Assembly: GCA_022606425.2 (NCBI GenBank)
Contig: JAHDVF020000211.1
Span: 62,001 to 126,000, forward strand
Reading direction: 5' to 3'
Length of the DNA stretch: 64,000 nt
From: Lepidostoma basale
Lineage: Eukaryota; Arthropoda; Insecta; Trichoptera; Lepidostomatidae
A program made the position numbers and the translations under genes. Shown here piece after piece: positions 52,590 through 63,029 of the stretch; position 1 is the first letter of the stretch; each line of letters starts with the position of its first letter. The notes beneath the pieces are model-generated. The model was not told where the DNA came from. It worked only from the letters and a program-made list of their open reading frames with translations, and made no database searches.

Positions 52590-52880
52590 GTTTTTCCAGT
52601 AATTGATCTTAGGACCTTCATCTCCGATGTTCTGCAAAACCTGCGAAATAGAGGATATCGTTCGATATCGATCCAGAAGAAGATCCTGGAGGGACCATGT
52701 AGCCCGAATGGATGGAGACAGACTCGCATATACAGCCGCTTATGAAATCCCCTCCGGACACCGTCCACCTGGAAGACCGCCTAAGAGATGGAGGGACAGC
52801 TGGATCTCATCATCCGACGAGATATGATCTCTGTGTCACAGATCGTCAGATCTATTAAAAGAAGAAGAAGAAGAAGAAGA
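52590..52880 (+). mobile_element. Non-LTR family N, C-terminal fragment
   Basis: SRRRSWRDHVARMDGDRLAY, SGHRPPGRPPKRWRDSW then a shift and a (AGA)n tail of about seven units (52858-52881). Related scrap at 58755-58880. Confidence 0.8.
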
Positions 52881-53184
52881 ATTATTCTTCCACATTCATT
52901 TAGCGAGTCATACACGCAAGTCGATTCATTCAATTTCTGCAACCAGAAGCCTGGCGATGTTCAACTAGAAGAGTCGACCTTAAATAAATATTAATAGATA
53001 GGAGAAAAGAAGAGTTAGGTTGGATTTGACAATTACCTTAAGCCAATTAGGGAAGGTTCCCTTGAAACGCCAAAAAGTTGGTAAAACTTTCCACTTCTTT
53101 GCCAAGAGAATAATAACAATAATAATTTAATAATCAGACTAATTTTTATAGCACCGTTATTGTGAATAACGTCTAAGGGATTTG
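52881..53184. other. No gene recognised
   Basis: Nothing placed. Confidence 0.35.
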
Positions 53185-53315
53185 ATCTTTACCGCATTTA
53201 ATTTCTCTCTCTCTTATCTTTCTTCTGACATTTTCATGATTCGCTTCCATACACAAGGGTTGGAAAAATAACTCCTTTGTGAACGGCCATTTTCGTTTCC
53301 ATTAGTAAATTTGAT
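53185..53315 (-). mobile_element. Family A internal fragment
   Basis: Complement of METKMAVHKGVIFPTLVYGS and E..(R)INAV..; head-to-head with the next copy. Confidence 0.75.
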
Positions 53316-53329
53316 TCTATGTTGACTAG

Positions 53330-53872
53330 TAACGAGCAAATGGCAAAAAAAGTGAATGGCGCACTTAAAGTTGTCATCGCAAGCAAAAGCCTATCCAAAT
53401 AAGTTAAAATGGCAGTGCACAATGGTGTTCTTATACCCATGTATGGAAACAAAGCATGGAACTGCCAGAAGAAGGATAAATGCACTAGAAATGAGATCTC
53501 TTAGACGAATCTATGTATGATTCTGTCGAATGAAAATATAAGAAGTGAAGGCGGTGCGAATGATAGTATTATAAACAAAATAATGAAACGATCATTAAGA
53601 TGGTTTGAACACATGGAAAGAATAAATGAAGAAAGATTGGTAAAATAAGTATCTGTTAACGATGTTAATGGAACTGTAAATATTGGAAGACCGAGGAAAA
53701 CGTGGCACGATCGAGTAAATCAAATATTGAATGTCGGCCACATGAGGAGTCGGAGAAAACGACGCGCGTGCATGACACGATGCATGGATGTTGAAGAATC
53801 GAGAGAAATATGTCAGGACAGAACAGTGTGGCGTTCCATTGTGACGGCGTGATGGTTAGTTAGTTAGTTTAA
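53330..53872 (+). mobile_element. Non-LTR family A, decayed copy
   Basis: KKVNGALKVVIASKSLSK, KMAVHNGVLIP, then shifted MKRSLRWFEHMERI, RPRKTWHDRVNQILNVGHMR and MDVEESREICQDR. Ends in GACGGCGTGATGGTTAGTTAG after losing the SAYP codons. Confidence 0.9.
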
Positions 53873-54545
53873 CAAGCCGAATGTTTAATATTTTTATAAC
53901 ACAATGGGTCTACACAATATTTTATTTATAGAATTTTATTATCGTTTTGACGCAGGAGCCAAGGCAAGAACCTCGTTTGACTTAAAAAGTGAGTATTGTA
54001 CTCGCAGGTATTTAATGAAACTATTCTTTTTGTAGTGCTTTTACGAGCTTACGTGGAATGCCCCCCTAATTAGTTTCACAAATTCAAATTCAGAATTAAG
54101 GAATTCAATCACATTCGATAAGAGGAATTTTTATTTAGCAAGTAAGGTCATTTCCAATTCGTCACGGCGATGACAGAATGCATATTATCTTAGTAAATAA
54201 ATTGGAAATCATTAGGCTTACGCGTATTTAAATTATCTTCGTTAAACGGGCCATTAGATTCCAAAATGACTTCATTGTACAATTAAATTGTGTCTACGAA
54301 TACTAGCTATAAGTGATGTGCGTACATTTTATACATACTCGTACAACACATGTACATACATACGTGGTAAGATTATTCACATACACATTTCTGGCATTCT
54401 TTTTCTAGAATTTACTGAGCGCTCTGTCACGTATTGTATATGTAAAGCCCTTCATTTAACACTCGGGTCTCTATCCCGCCGCCCTCTCTCTCGTTATGAA
54501 AGTTGTTAAAATATCGTATGAAGAGTCATTTTTAAAGCTTTACAG
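53873..54545. other. No gene recognised
   Basis: AT-rich, not repeated here. Confidence 0.35.
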
Positions 54546-54915
54546 TTATTATATGATGATGGGCTGTCCCTCGTGTCCGAGGAAAACTGTTATTCACGGT
54601 TGTGGGTTCGCATGTGACTGAAGAGCCCGATCCTGAACCCACACATTCTGGGGCATCTGGGGCAGGGGAAGGCGCTTGTAGTGGAGCCGTCACCGTCTCC
54701 CAGTGGTCTCTCCTTTCTCCTCCTCCTCTCTGCGACGTCGTCTCTGCGCTATGCTCCAAAATCTTGCTTGGCTTTATGTACTGTTGTTCTCCACCTAGGT
54801 CTGTCTTCTGCAGCCTTTTCCCAGCAATCACATTCGATGTAAGTCTTTTGTAGGTTTCCTTTAAGGGAGTCCTTGAAGCGTTTTCTTTGACCACCGTGTG
54901 AACGTTTTCCTTTTG
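54546..54915 (-). mobile_element. Non-LTR family I, C-terminus with C2H2 zinc finger
   Basis: Minus: GQRKRFKDSLKGNLQKT-like, ECDCWEKAAEDRPRW, then CPRCPRMCGFRIGLFSHMRT-H: C-x2-C-x12-H-x3-H, a C2H2 finger, with stop three codons later. Such a finger ends ORF2 in some insect LINEs. Frame shifts in between. Second copy at 59831-60000. Confidence 0.82.
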
Positions 54916-55500
54916 GACGAAGATTCTTATTTATTTTTAAAGTAATTATTCGAATACCTTAAAACTTTTAAATGATCTAAGACGTGACACTCCGAGAAAG
55001 AAGCCAACCGTAGAATTCAGTTGGGTTGAAATTGTGTCATACTCGTATTTTCGTTTCTCAAATACCACAATGTCTCAAGACTAAAGTTTTCAATCATTGT
55101 ATCTAACCAGTTATTTTATTTATTTATTTATTTATAGAAATTGTTGCACTTTTTTTATATATGACTTGATGACTTTACTATATTTGATGACATTGATACC
55201 TATGGATATATTGACGTATGTGATGAAATGTTAACATGTGAGTTTGTGTGTTTCATTGGCAAAATTCCCACATAAAATCGAAGTTCACAAGTCTCACGGT
55301 GTTAGCGAACATTTGAAATGCATCTAAAGTAGTGCATAAAGTAAAAATATTCAAGATGTTATCCTATGCTTTAATCACGCACGATCCTGTACTAATGTGA
55401 GAGATCCCACGCGGGCAGGGCAGTAACTAACTTCCACTTATTCACGAAGAAAAAATATTTTTTATTATAACTTATATATGCCATATCAACTTTAAATATT
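54916..55500. other. AT-rich stretch, no gene
   Basis: A (TTTA)n run at 55113-55136. Nothing else. Confidence 0.4.
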
Positions 55501-55504
55501 AACG

Positions 55505-56300
55505 TTGGTAGTTGAAAGTTTTGGTAGACGAGATCGTACACGTTAGCAACACTCCGGAGGAACTAGCTGAAATGCTGAAAGAACTAAACGATGTATCCAA
55601 ATCTGTAGGTTTGAATATTAACCTGGCAAAAACCAAGGTGATGGGCACGGAAAGGCTTGAAATCAACGTGGACGGCAACAGAATTGAAAATGTCCAAGAA
55701 TATACTCGTACATACCTGGGACACAATATTCGATTGGGCCGAGATAACCAAACCGCAGAGCTAAAAAGAAGAATTGGACTAAGTTGGGCAGCTTTCGGAA
55801 ACATGAGTTACATCCTTAAAAAACGGAAAATACCGATCAACCTTAAACGAAAAGTCTGTGAAGCCTGCGTTCTACCAGTTGGTACTTATGGTCTTGAAAC
55901 TGTTACATTGTCCAAACAAAGTGCCGAGAAACTACGAGTGACCCAAAGAGCCATGGAAAGAGCCATATTAGGAATAAGCCTAAGAGACAGAGTCAGAAAC
56001 GATACGGTGAGAGAAAAAACAAAGGTCACCGACATCATCCACCGGATGGCGACTCTAAAATGTCAATGGGCAGTCACGTAGCCAGAAGCTCAGAAGAAAA
56101 GTGGACAAGAAGACTGCTGACTTGGAGACCGTGGACGGCAAAGAGAAGTGCAGGGCGACCGCAACATCGATGGAAGGATGATCTGAACAGACGCGTCGGA
56201 ATAACCTGGATGCAGTCTGCACAGGACAAAGTGACATGGAAGCGAATGGAGGAGGCCTTTGTCCAGGAGTGGACGGGAATAGGCTGAGGAAGAATAAAAA
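55505..56300 (+). mobile_element. Non-LTR family C, longest copy
   Basis: Open from 55512 for 189 codons: DEIVHVSNTPEELAEMLKEL, NINLAKTKVMGTER, YTRTYLGHNIRLGRDNQ, PINLKRKVCEACVLPVGTYG, LSKQSAEKLRVTQRAMERA, GISLRDRVRNDTVREKTK. One lost base at about 56077 shifts it; then GHVARSSEEKWTRRLLTWRP, SAGRPQHRWKDDLNRR, FVQEWTGIG. 5' end cut just after the YADD box. Confidence 0.93.
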
Positions 56301-56339
56301 GATATGGCGTAAAATAAATGTCGAAAATAAAATATTATT

Positions 56340-56605
56340 AAAAATATTTATAAAAGTTTCGTCTTGTGTCGGCAACTCGCTGCCATTTTCTGGAAAATGT
56401 TACACCGGAAGATTAAAGGGAGCTATCGAAACCGGTCGAAAATATAAGAACGAATAAACAACGACAACAAACCATCACACTATTTCTCTAGAAGAATAGA
56501 TAGAAAGAATGGACCGCCACACTGTTATTTTCTGACATATATCTCTCGCTTTCTCAATATTCATACATCGTGTCATGAACGCACGTCCATTTCTCCGACG
56601 CCGGA
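56340..56605 (-). mobile_element. Module remnants, then family A 3' stub
   Basis: 56370-56440 holds GGCAACTCGCTGCC and ATCGAAACCGGTCGAAAA, an unclassified repeat of the shared-module type. 56456-56605 is family A (minus): ACAACGACAACAAACC tail, ATCACACTATTTCTC, ATACATCGTGTCATGAACG. Strongly mutated. Confidence 0.7.
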
Positions 56606-56699
56606 TAATGGATTCGAAATCTTAAAAATGTTTGAAAAAGGTAACGCTTTATATCAAATATCTTCAAAATTTTGACCGAATTTAAAACAGAAACAAATT

Positions 56700-56795
56700 T
56701 TTTTATTAAGCGGACTCGATAGACGTTGTCCTGCCCGAACATTGGCTTGCCTGCTATTAGCAATATGTTTTGTTGATGATAATACACTCAATATG
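56700..56795 (-). mobile_element. Helitron-like 3' end fragment, inverted
   Basis: CGATAGACGTTGTCCTGCCC and AACATTGGCTTGCCTGCTAT are the complement of 39128-39195. The terminal CTAGT is mutated to CTTAAT. Confidence 0.6.
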
Positions 56796-56850
56796 CACGC
56801 AATTGCGATACATGCCAATAAATGGAATATCAAAACACAGCGAACAGAAT

Positions 56851-56901
56851 TTTAAATCTACGCCACGCTTCAACGCAAGTGTAGCGTGGCGTAGATTTAA
56901 A
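56851..56901. repeat. Perfect hairpin, 18-bp arms
   Basis: TTTAAATCTACGCCACGC (56851-56868) is exactly complementary to 56884-56901, loop 15 nt. Not part of any repeat recognised here. Confidence 0.92.
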
Positions 56902-56984
56902 TTTGAGTATGCTTAAACAGAACTTGACATCAGTGAAAAGTGTCACACGGTTGATATTTTTTTTTAAAACAAATTAGTGTACTT

Positions 56985-57150
56985 ATATAGAGTTTAAAAG
57001 ACCGAGAATTGAAAGTACAGAAAGAGGTGTTTTCTATAGAGGACTTAAGTTATACAATGAATTGCCAAATGAGATAAGAGATGCCGGTACTCTTGCGATC
57101 TTTCGTCGAAAATGCTTTAAATATGTTTTAAATACTAATATTTAATGATT
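56985..57150 (+). mobile_element. Non-LTR family K (jockey/CR1-like), ORF end
   Basis: IESTERGVFYRGLKLYNELP then NEIRDAGTLAIFRRKCFKYV and a stop: the G...YN.LP..I.....F.. ..Y ending of jockey/CR1 ORF2. Confidence 0.65.
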
Positions 57151-57254
57151 TATTTTTTGTTCTCATTTGCGTTTTTTTTATATTGTTAATTAATTGTTTA
57201 TCTAAGGTTTTATTTTAAATTGTAAAATATTTTTTTATCTTTTATAACTTAACT

Positions 57255-57690
57255 AACTAACTAACTAACCATCACGCCGTCTCCCCGAAGAGGTAGCCAG
57301 AAAGCATGGACAACAACACTTTTCTATCCTGACATATTTCTCTCGATTCCTCAACATTCATACATCGTGTCATGCACGCGATTCGATTTCTCTGACTCCT
57401 CACATGGCCGACATTCAATATTTGATTTATTTGATCGTGGCACGTTATCCTCGGTCTTTCTCTATTTCTGGTTCCATTTACATCGTGTACATATACTTTT
57501 TTTACCATTCTTTCTTCGTTTATTCTTTCCATATGTCCAAACCATCTTAATGATCCTTTCATTATTTTGTTCATAATCTTATATTTTTATTACACAGAGT
57601 ATCCACACATTCGTCTAAGAGATCTCATTTCTACTGAATTTATTTTACTTTCATCCTTCTTTTGCCAGTTCCATGCTTCACTTCCTTTAT
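57255..57690 (-). mobile_element. Non-LTR family A copy
   Basis: Minus: MNKIMKGSLRWFGHMERINE, RERPRITCHDQINQILNVGH, MNVEESREICQDR, LSGYLFGETA. Tail of five TTAG units. About 40 bp are lost near 57580. Confidence 0.93.
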
Positions 57691-58115
57691 TAAATAAAAA
57701 TATCTTTATTAAATAAAAAATAAATTAATAAAATTGTCATATCAAGTACAAGCAACAAGGGTACCAACCTTCCAAATGTAATGTATGGGAAAATTTGTAT
57801 GTCATTATCGGCCGGTAGCATGTCGGAAGAGAATAAATTTGCTTGTTTATAATTGTTAGTATTATAATACAAATTGGTTTGTATCTTATAATAATTCCTC
57901 GTTACGACAGTGAGCAAGCCTTGACAAGGTCACACTCGGAGAGGAAACAACAGTGAGTCCGAACAACACGGGAGCGAGAGGTGAAATCTAAATGTCATAA
58001 CTGATTCATTATTTCAAAATATATTGATTAAAATCAGCATTTTAAAAAAATCTCTAAATTTCTCAAATGAAATGAGAAATAAAGTAGCTAATCATTATTT
58101 CAAGTGATAATTCTA
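57691..58115. other. No gene recognised
   Basis: AT-rich. Confidence 0.4.
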
Positions 58116-58425
58116 ATATGCGGTGCGAATGATGGTGTTATGAACAAAATAATGAAAGGATCATTAAGATGGTTTGGACATATGGAAAGAATGAACGAAG
58201 AAAGAATGGAAAAAAAAATATGTTAACGATGTAAATGGAACCAGAAATAGAGGAAGACCGATGAAAACGTGGCACGATAAAATAAATCAAATATTGAATG
58301 TTGGGCATGTGAGGAGTCAGAAAAATCGACGCGCGTGCATGACACGATGTATCAATGTTGAGGAAGCGAGAGAAATATGTCAGGAAAGAAAAGTGTGGTG
58401 GTAGTCCATTATTTCTGCCTACCTG
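58116..58425 (+). mobile_element. Non-LTR family A, copy lacking its 3' tip
   Basis: GVMNKIMKGSLRWFGHMERM, then shifted to RGRPMKTWHDKINQILNVGH and CINVEEAREICQER. It stops at TCTGCCTACC; the GGCGTGATGG end is missing, unusual for this family. Confidence 0.88.
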
Positions 58426-58479
58426 AACTCTGAAATCTCTGTACTCTGATACCTACAGTTTTTTAAATCGTGAATTAAA

Positions 58480-58720
58480 TGACGCAAATAGCTGTGGATC
58501 GGTCACACTCTGAGAAGGAACCCGCCCTGCATCGCCCAGGGCGCACTAGACTGGTCCCCTATGGGGAAAGAGGAAGCGAGGCAGACCTAGAGCCACCTGG
58601 AGAAGAGCACTTCAGGACGAGGTTAAAGCAGCAGACCTCACTTGGGATGATGTTAGGCATCAGGTTGATAGAGTCGGTGGAGAAGCGAATGTGTGGCAGG
58701 ACAAGACGCATAATATAAAC
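58480..58720 (+). mobile_element. Non-LTR family E (E3)
   Basis: Read with shifts: PALHRP/ARASPRAH region, GPLWGKRKRGRPRATWRRAL, LTWDDVRHQV and DRVGGEANVWQDKT. Ends without the CCCTATGCACC block. Confidence 0.8.
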
Positions 58721-58754
58721 ATAATGTAAATTAAGAAGAAAGAAAATGAAACCT

Positions 58755-58880
58755 TAGCATGAAGAGACTATCGGGAAGGCCGCCGATGAGATGGAGGAAT
58801 GGCTGGACGTCATCATCCCAGGACAGCTCACCGTCACAAACAGGGCACACGACCTAGATCAAGAGGAAAAAGAAGAAGTT
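58755..58880 (+). mobile_element. Family N-like scrap
   Basis: SGRPPMRWRNGWTSS then GAGGAAAAAGAAGAAG tail; same box as 52590-52880. Confidence 0.6.
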
Positions 58881-58959
58881 AAAATAAGTACTATTGGAAA
58901 AAGTATACACACAACGTATGTAACGTACGTATGTAAAACCGTGAAAAACATTGCAGAAA

Positions 58960-59355
58960 AAAAAAGTAAATACAATGAACCGGTTAGAGGCATTTGAAAT
59001 ATGCTTTCACCAAAGAATGTTCAGAATCCCATGGACAGACAGAGTGACGAACACAGAAGTCCTGAATCGTGCAGGAGTAAATATAAATCTGCTAACATTT
59101 ATCAAAATTCGCAAGAATTCATATCTGGGTCACGTTCTACGAGGAGAAAAATATCGCCTGCTGCATCTAATTTTGAAGGGAAAAATAGAGGGCCGCAGGG
59201 GGGCATGGAGAAGGCAGATCTCTTGGCTGCGCAATGTGAGGGAATGGACGGGAATCGGCACTGTGGGGGAGCTATTCCGGACAGCGCAGGATAGGGAAGA
59301 GTTTACCAGAGTGATCGCCAACATCGGGGGCACTTTAAGAAAAAGAATAAGATGT
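58960..59355 (+). mobile_element. Non-LTR family G, open C-terminus
   Basis: Open 137-codon frame from 58951: MNRLEAFEICFHQRMFRIPW, TDRVTNTEVLNRAG, FIKIRKNSYLGHVLRGEKYR, KIEGRRGAWRRQISWLRNVR and FRTAQDREEFTRVIANIGG. Uninterrupted over its length; it serves as the reference for the split copy at 51056. Confidence 0.92.
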
Positions 59356-59830
59356 ATATCTTGAATTAATGTTTACTTTAATTATGAATTTGTGTTAATA
59401 AATATGTTGACTATTGAATCGCGCCTCGTAGATAAAGTAAGCACAATACAGTGGCAGGTCTGGTACCGAGCTGGAGATGTGCGGGTGTGGGCGGGAGGTA
59501 GGGGGCGAGGGGCGGGGTGGCAGGCAGAGAGGACAGCGTCCGATTTGCGACCAGAATTTGCATCACGAGGCGCCGTTTTCCATAATTTATTCGCATTTTT
59601 TAAATTCTTCGGTAACAGCCGATGTGAACACAGATTAGGATTCTGTAAACAAACGCCGATTATCCGCACATCTTGAGGTGAAAATATGGGAAAATCTGTG
59701 TATAGAGGTATACTCTTGTATCTCGCAATATTTCGTTGTGTGCGTACACCGATTTATTTTATATCCAGACGCCGCACATAAGGGTGCATGTCCGCTAACT
59801 AGGCGGCCAAATTTATATTTATACATACAT
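59356..59830. other. GC-rich island, no gene assigned
   Basis: 59455-59580 is strongly G-rich (GGGGGCGAGGGGCGGGG at 59501) in an AT-rich setting and is not repeated here. Both strands have short open frames without recognisable motifs. Confidence 0.4.
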
Positions 59831-60000
59831 ACATCATCGGCTGTCTCTCGTGTCCGAGGAAGACTGTCCTTCACGGTTGTGGGTCCGCATGTGACTGAAG
59901 AGCCCGATCCTGGACCCACATATTTTGGGGCATCTGGGGCAGTAGTGGAGCCGTCACCGTCTCCCTATGGTCTCGCCTTTCTCCTCCTCATCCTCTCAGC
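59831..60000 (-). mobile_element. Non-LTR family I, zinc-finger end
   Basis: Minus: CPRCPKICGSRIGLFSHMRT-H, a C2H2 finger identical in spacing to 54546-54915, followed by NREG and DTRDSR. The rest is missing. Confidence 0.82.
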
Positions 60001-60002
60001 AA

Positions 60003-60385
60003 CATACATACAATACAAACCATCACGCCGTTTCCCCGCAGGGGTAGACAGAGAGAATGGACCGCCACACTACTCTATCCTGGCAAACCTCTCTAGCTTC
60101 CTCCACATTCATACAACGAGTCATACACGCACGTCGATTCCTCCGAGTTCTAACATGACCAACCTTTAAAATTTGATTAATTTGCCATGTTTTCCTCGGT
60201 CTGCCTCGACTCCGTACTCCATTTACATCACGTATACTTTTTTAACCATTCTTTCTCCATCCATGCGCTCCATATGTCCGAACCAACGCAGCGATCCTTT
60301 CATAATTTTGTTCATAATACCTTCTTCCGATCTACATTCCTTTCTTATATCAGCATTTGAGATTCTGTCGTATATCTTTCTACAA
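60003..60385 (-). mobile_element. Non-LTR family A copy (A8 subfamily)
   Basis: CATACAATACAAACCATCACG, GTTTCCCCGCAGGGGTAG, complement of MTRCMNVEEAREVCQDR-type, VGHVR, KIWQI, MERMDGERM, GSLRWFGHM, DRISNADIRKEC codons. The tail is not TTAG. Confidence 0.9.
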
Positions 60386-61529
60386 TATAATAATATAATA
60401 TAATATAATAAACCGTTAAAATCACAGACAAATTGAGAATTTCAGAAAAGGAATGTCGACTTTGTTGTAATTGCTTTGGTTTCCATTTGCGGTTTTAGAA
60501 ATGACTAAATAATAAAGTGTACATGTAAGTAGTTGAAAAGTGTTGCCATGTAGTTGAGGTTAGCATTTCAGTCACATCCTAAACCACCCACCGGGCACGT
60601 CGGCCATTTGCGCACCTAATTAATCACTCGTCCTTATAGCCAGGACTGGGGACTCGCGGGCAGGTACGAGAGATATATTATGGGAAGCGGAGCGGAGTGT
60701 CATGCCACACAACGGAGTAAGGCGCAAACGTTCAAACAGAGTTTCGTAAACTTCTAGCCTACTCGCCCTTTCTAAGGGTATTTGTGTTAGATGTTCTCTC
60801 CTTCAAAATATATTTCCATGAACACCTCCACACTAAACAAATATATGTTACATTAGCATTCACTCAAATATCACAATACATTTACATCACTTTTCTTATT
60901 TACATACACTTCTCTAAGACAGTTGAATTTTTTTTCTCTATTTCTATTTCTATTCCAAAAATTAGCCACCCTAGTAATTGCTTTTTAATTATATAGTAAA
61001 CAAGTTAACCCAAAATTTACATTATATAGAATCATTTCAACTACAACTTAATAACAGTAATACATTATTTAGAATCAGGAAAAAAATGTTTAACCCCCAC
61101 CACAATCAGTTATTATATAAACCAAATAAATTTTGATATAGGTACCTCCGTCACCACCCCTCACCCTCCCAACACCTCACCCCACTAACATTTAACACTC
61201 TCAATTCCCATCAATGACAACTCCAACAGGTGAGGAAGCAATAGCCCTCGGGCTGACTCTTCCGTCACTACAAGACCAATGATGATGATGATATAGGTAC
61301 CAGACGATGGTAGCAAGCTGCCGAAACCGGTCGAACATAAACACAAGTGGAAGCACACTAAATACATAAAAATAAAATAAATTTTGTATCAATTTTTTTT
61401 TGTTTTCATTATTTAAAATGAACATCTACCAAGAAATTTCAATTAAAAACATTAATTATTTCTACAATATCATGTTCCATACGCTGAAGATGCACTTATT
61501 TCGAAACACATAAGCATAAGTCAATCTAT
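60386..61529. other. Long stretch without a gene; module site
   Basis: 60386-60413 is a (ATAAT)n-like microsatellite. 60590-60780 is GC-richer, unplaced. 61301-61340 is a hammerhead-like site (CAGACGATGGTAG, CTGCCGAAACCGGTCGAAC). Others AT-rich. Confidence 0.45.
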
Positions 61530-61690
61530 ATAATATTTAATATTGGTGAAAACGCCAGTTTTCTAGATGTTTTATTATATTTGATGGGAGTGACAGAGTA
61601 AAGCGAAAGTTTTAAAACCCCAAAAAATATATAATAAAACTTCTAGAATGGTGATGTTTTCAACAATGCATCATAGTATGAACATTCACG
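61530..61690. mobile_element. M1 fold-back element, shortened
   Basis: TGAAAACGCCAGTTTTCTAG and TTGATGGGAGTGACAG face AAAATATATAATAAAACTTC and TGGTGATGTTTTC. The centre is deleted. Confidence 0.7.
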
Positions 61691-61935
61691 ACATTAAAAA
61701 AGGCATATAACATATTTAAAAAAATTAAAAATTAAAAATTATTTTTAAAAACGTAAATCAGATTCTACAGCGTCGACGCTATGTTATATCATAAAAGCGC
61801 CAAAATTTGAAGTTTTTCTTTTTAATCTTACAGTATCATTTCTAATATATTTTTTTAAAGGCACCGTTTTTTCCGTTAAAATAACTGGTTAAAAGTCTTC
61901 AAATAAAAAGTCATTACTAAATCAAATTCAATATA

Positions 61936-62115
61936 ACTAACTAACTAAACTAAACTAACTAACCATCACGCCGTCTCCCCGAAAAGGTAGGCAGAAAGAA
62001 TGGACTGTCACACTTTTACTGATGCGGCACTCCATCCTTCTCTTTTCGCCCCGCGGGAGACGCGGTGTGATGGGTTGCGAACCTCATCGCCACCAATAGG
62101 CATCACCCGCGCACA
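61936..62115. mobile_element. Inverted pair of family A 3' ends, copy 2
   Basis: ACTAACTAACCATCACGCC..AGAATGGACTGTCACAC (minus) joins TGATGCGGCACTCCATCC..GGGAGACGCGGTGTGATGG (plus) and GTTGCGAACCTCATCGCCACC. Same join as 49246-49425. Confidence 0.82.
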
Positions 62116-62565
62116 TTTCGATCGTCCAACACCCACAAAATAAATCTTAAACAAATAATATAAAATACAATGATATAAAATAAATAAACAAAAAAAAATT
62201 ATTTAACACAAAATGTTCTTTTTAGATGATGCACATATTGTCTATTTAATTTATGTTCCACGAATCCCCCCTTTTTTTAATTTAGCACATAATGTAATAA
62301 CACATAATGTTTTTTTCAATGTTGCACATGTTGACATGGACGATCCTGACTTTTGTATTTATTTAATTTATGTTACACGTATCCACCGTTTTTTTAAATT
62401 AACTCGATATAACTAACTAACTAATTAACCATCACGGGGTCTCCTTAAAGAAATTCTTTAAAAGAAATCAAAATATAAATTAATTAAATGATAATATACA
62501 TTTCATTGCGCCGGTTTTATTAATTATATCTGTCAAGCAGCCACAATAAATATATTAACGACCTT
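62116..62565. other. AT-rich; family A tip at 62408-62445
   Basis: TATAACTAACTAACTAATTAACC and ATCACGGGGTCTCC are a minus-strand family A tip. A direct repeat (TTTATTTAATTTATGTT..CACG at about 62238 and 62355) lies to its left. Confidence 0.55.
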
Positions 62566-62790
62566 CGTGGCTGAGTGGTAAGTGGGACTGCCACACCGAA
62601 GGTTCTGGGTTCGATTCCCGGCGATGGTAATGTGATTGAATGACCTGGCGTAGAATTCACGTGGCAATGAAATGGCCATAAATTAGCTACCTATCACATG
62701 TCACGAGAATCAATATGCTAACTTGCCCTTTACATCGATTTGGCTCGTGCTGTATTGATGTTAAGAGCGATTCAACAAAATAATAATAAT
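62566..62790 (+). mobile_element. SINE S2, 5' part with clear pol III boxes
   Basis: CTTCGTGGCTGAGTGGTAAG (A box), GGTTCGATTCCCGGC (B box) and anticodon-like loop ACTGCCACA, close to tRNA-Gly(GCC). Body TAGAATTCACGTGGCAATG.. to CACGAGAATCAATATG, then diverges to an AATAATAATAATAA end. Confidence 0.9.
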
Positions 62791-63029
62791 AATCATCTCC
62801 TTTTTCTCTATAGATCGGACCTCTTCCTCCAGAGAGCAATTCTCACACTTTGGAAAACACAGATATAAACATTGGTAGTTAATTAATGTTAATTAAAGTC
62901 ACTGTAAGACAGAAAAGTTAGATCATATACTTACCGAATTGACCGTGAAATTCTGCTTTACCTGGTTCATATCACGTACTCTGTATTTTTATTTTCGGCA
63001 TTAATATATGGTACTGTACAAATTATTTA

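Noticed and set aside
59392..59676. Overlapping open frames on both strands
   Set aside because: They result from the G-rich composition; no domain or conserved motif is visible.
11870..62430. Regularly spaced repeats suggesting a CRISPR array or telomere-like (TTAG)n
   Set aside because: The TTAG runs are the tails of family A copies, irregularly spaced and in both orientations; not TTAGG telomere and not CRISPR.
62566..62640. Good tRNA-like A and B boxes, possible tRNA-Gly gene
   Set aside because: The same head is joined to the same SINE body in four other places, acceptor-stem pairing is poor and there is no tRNA 3' end; it is SINE S2.
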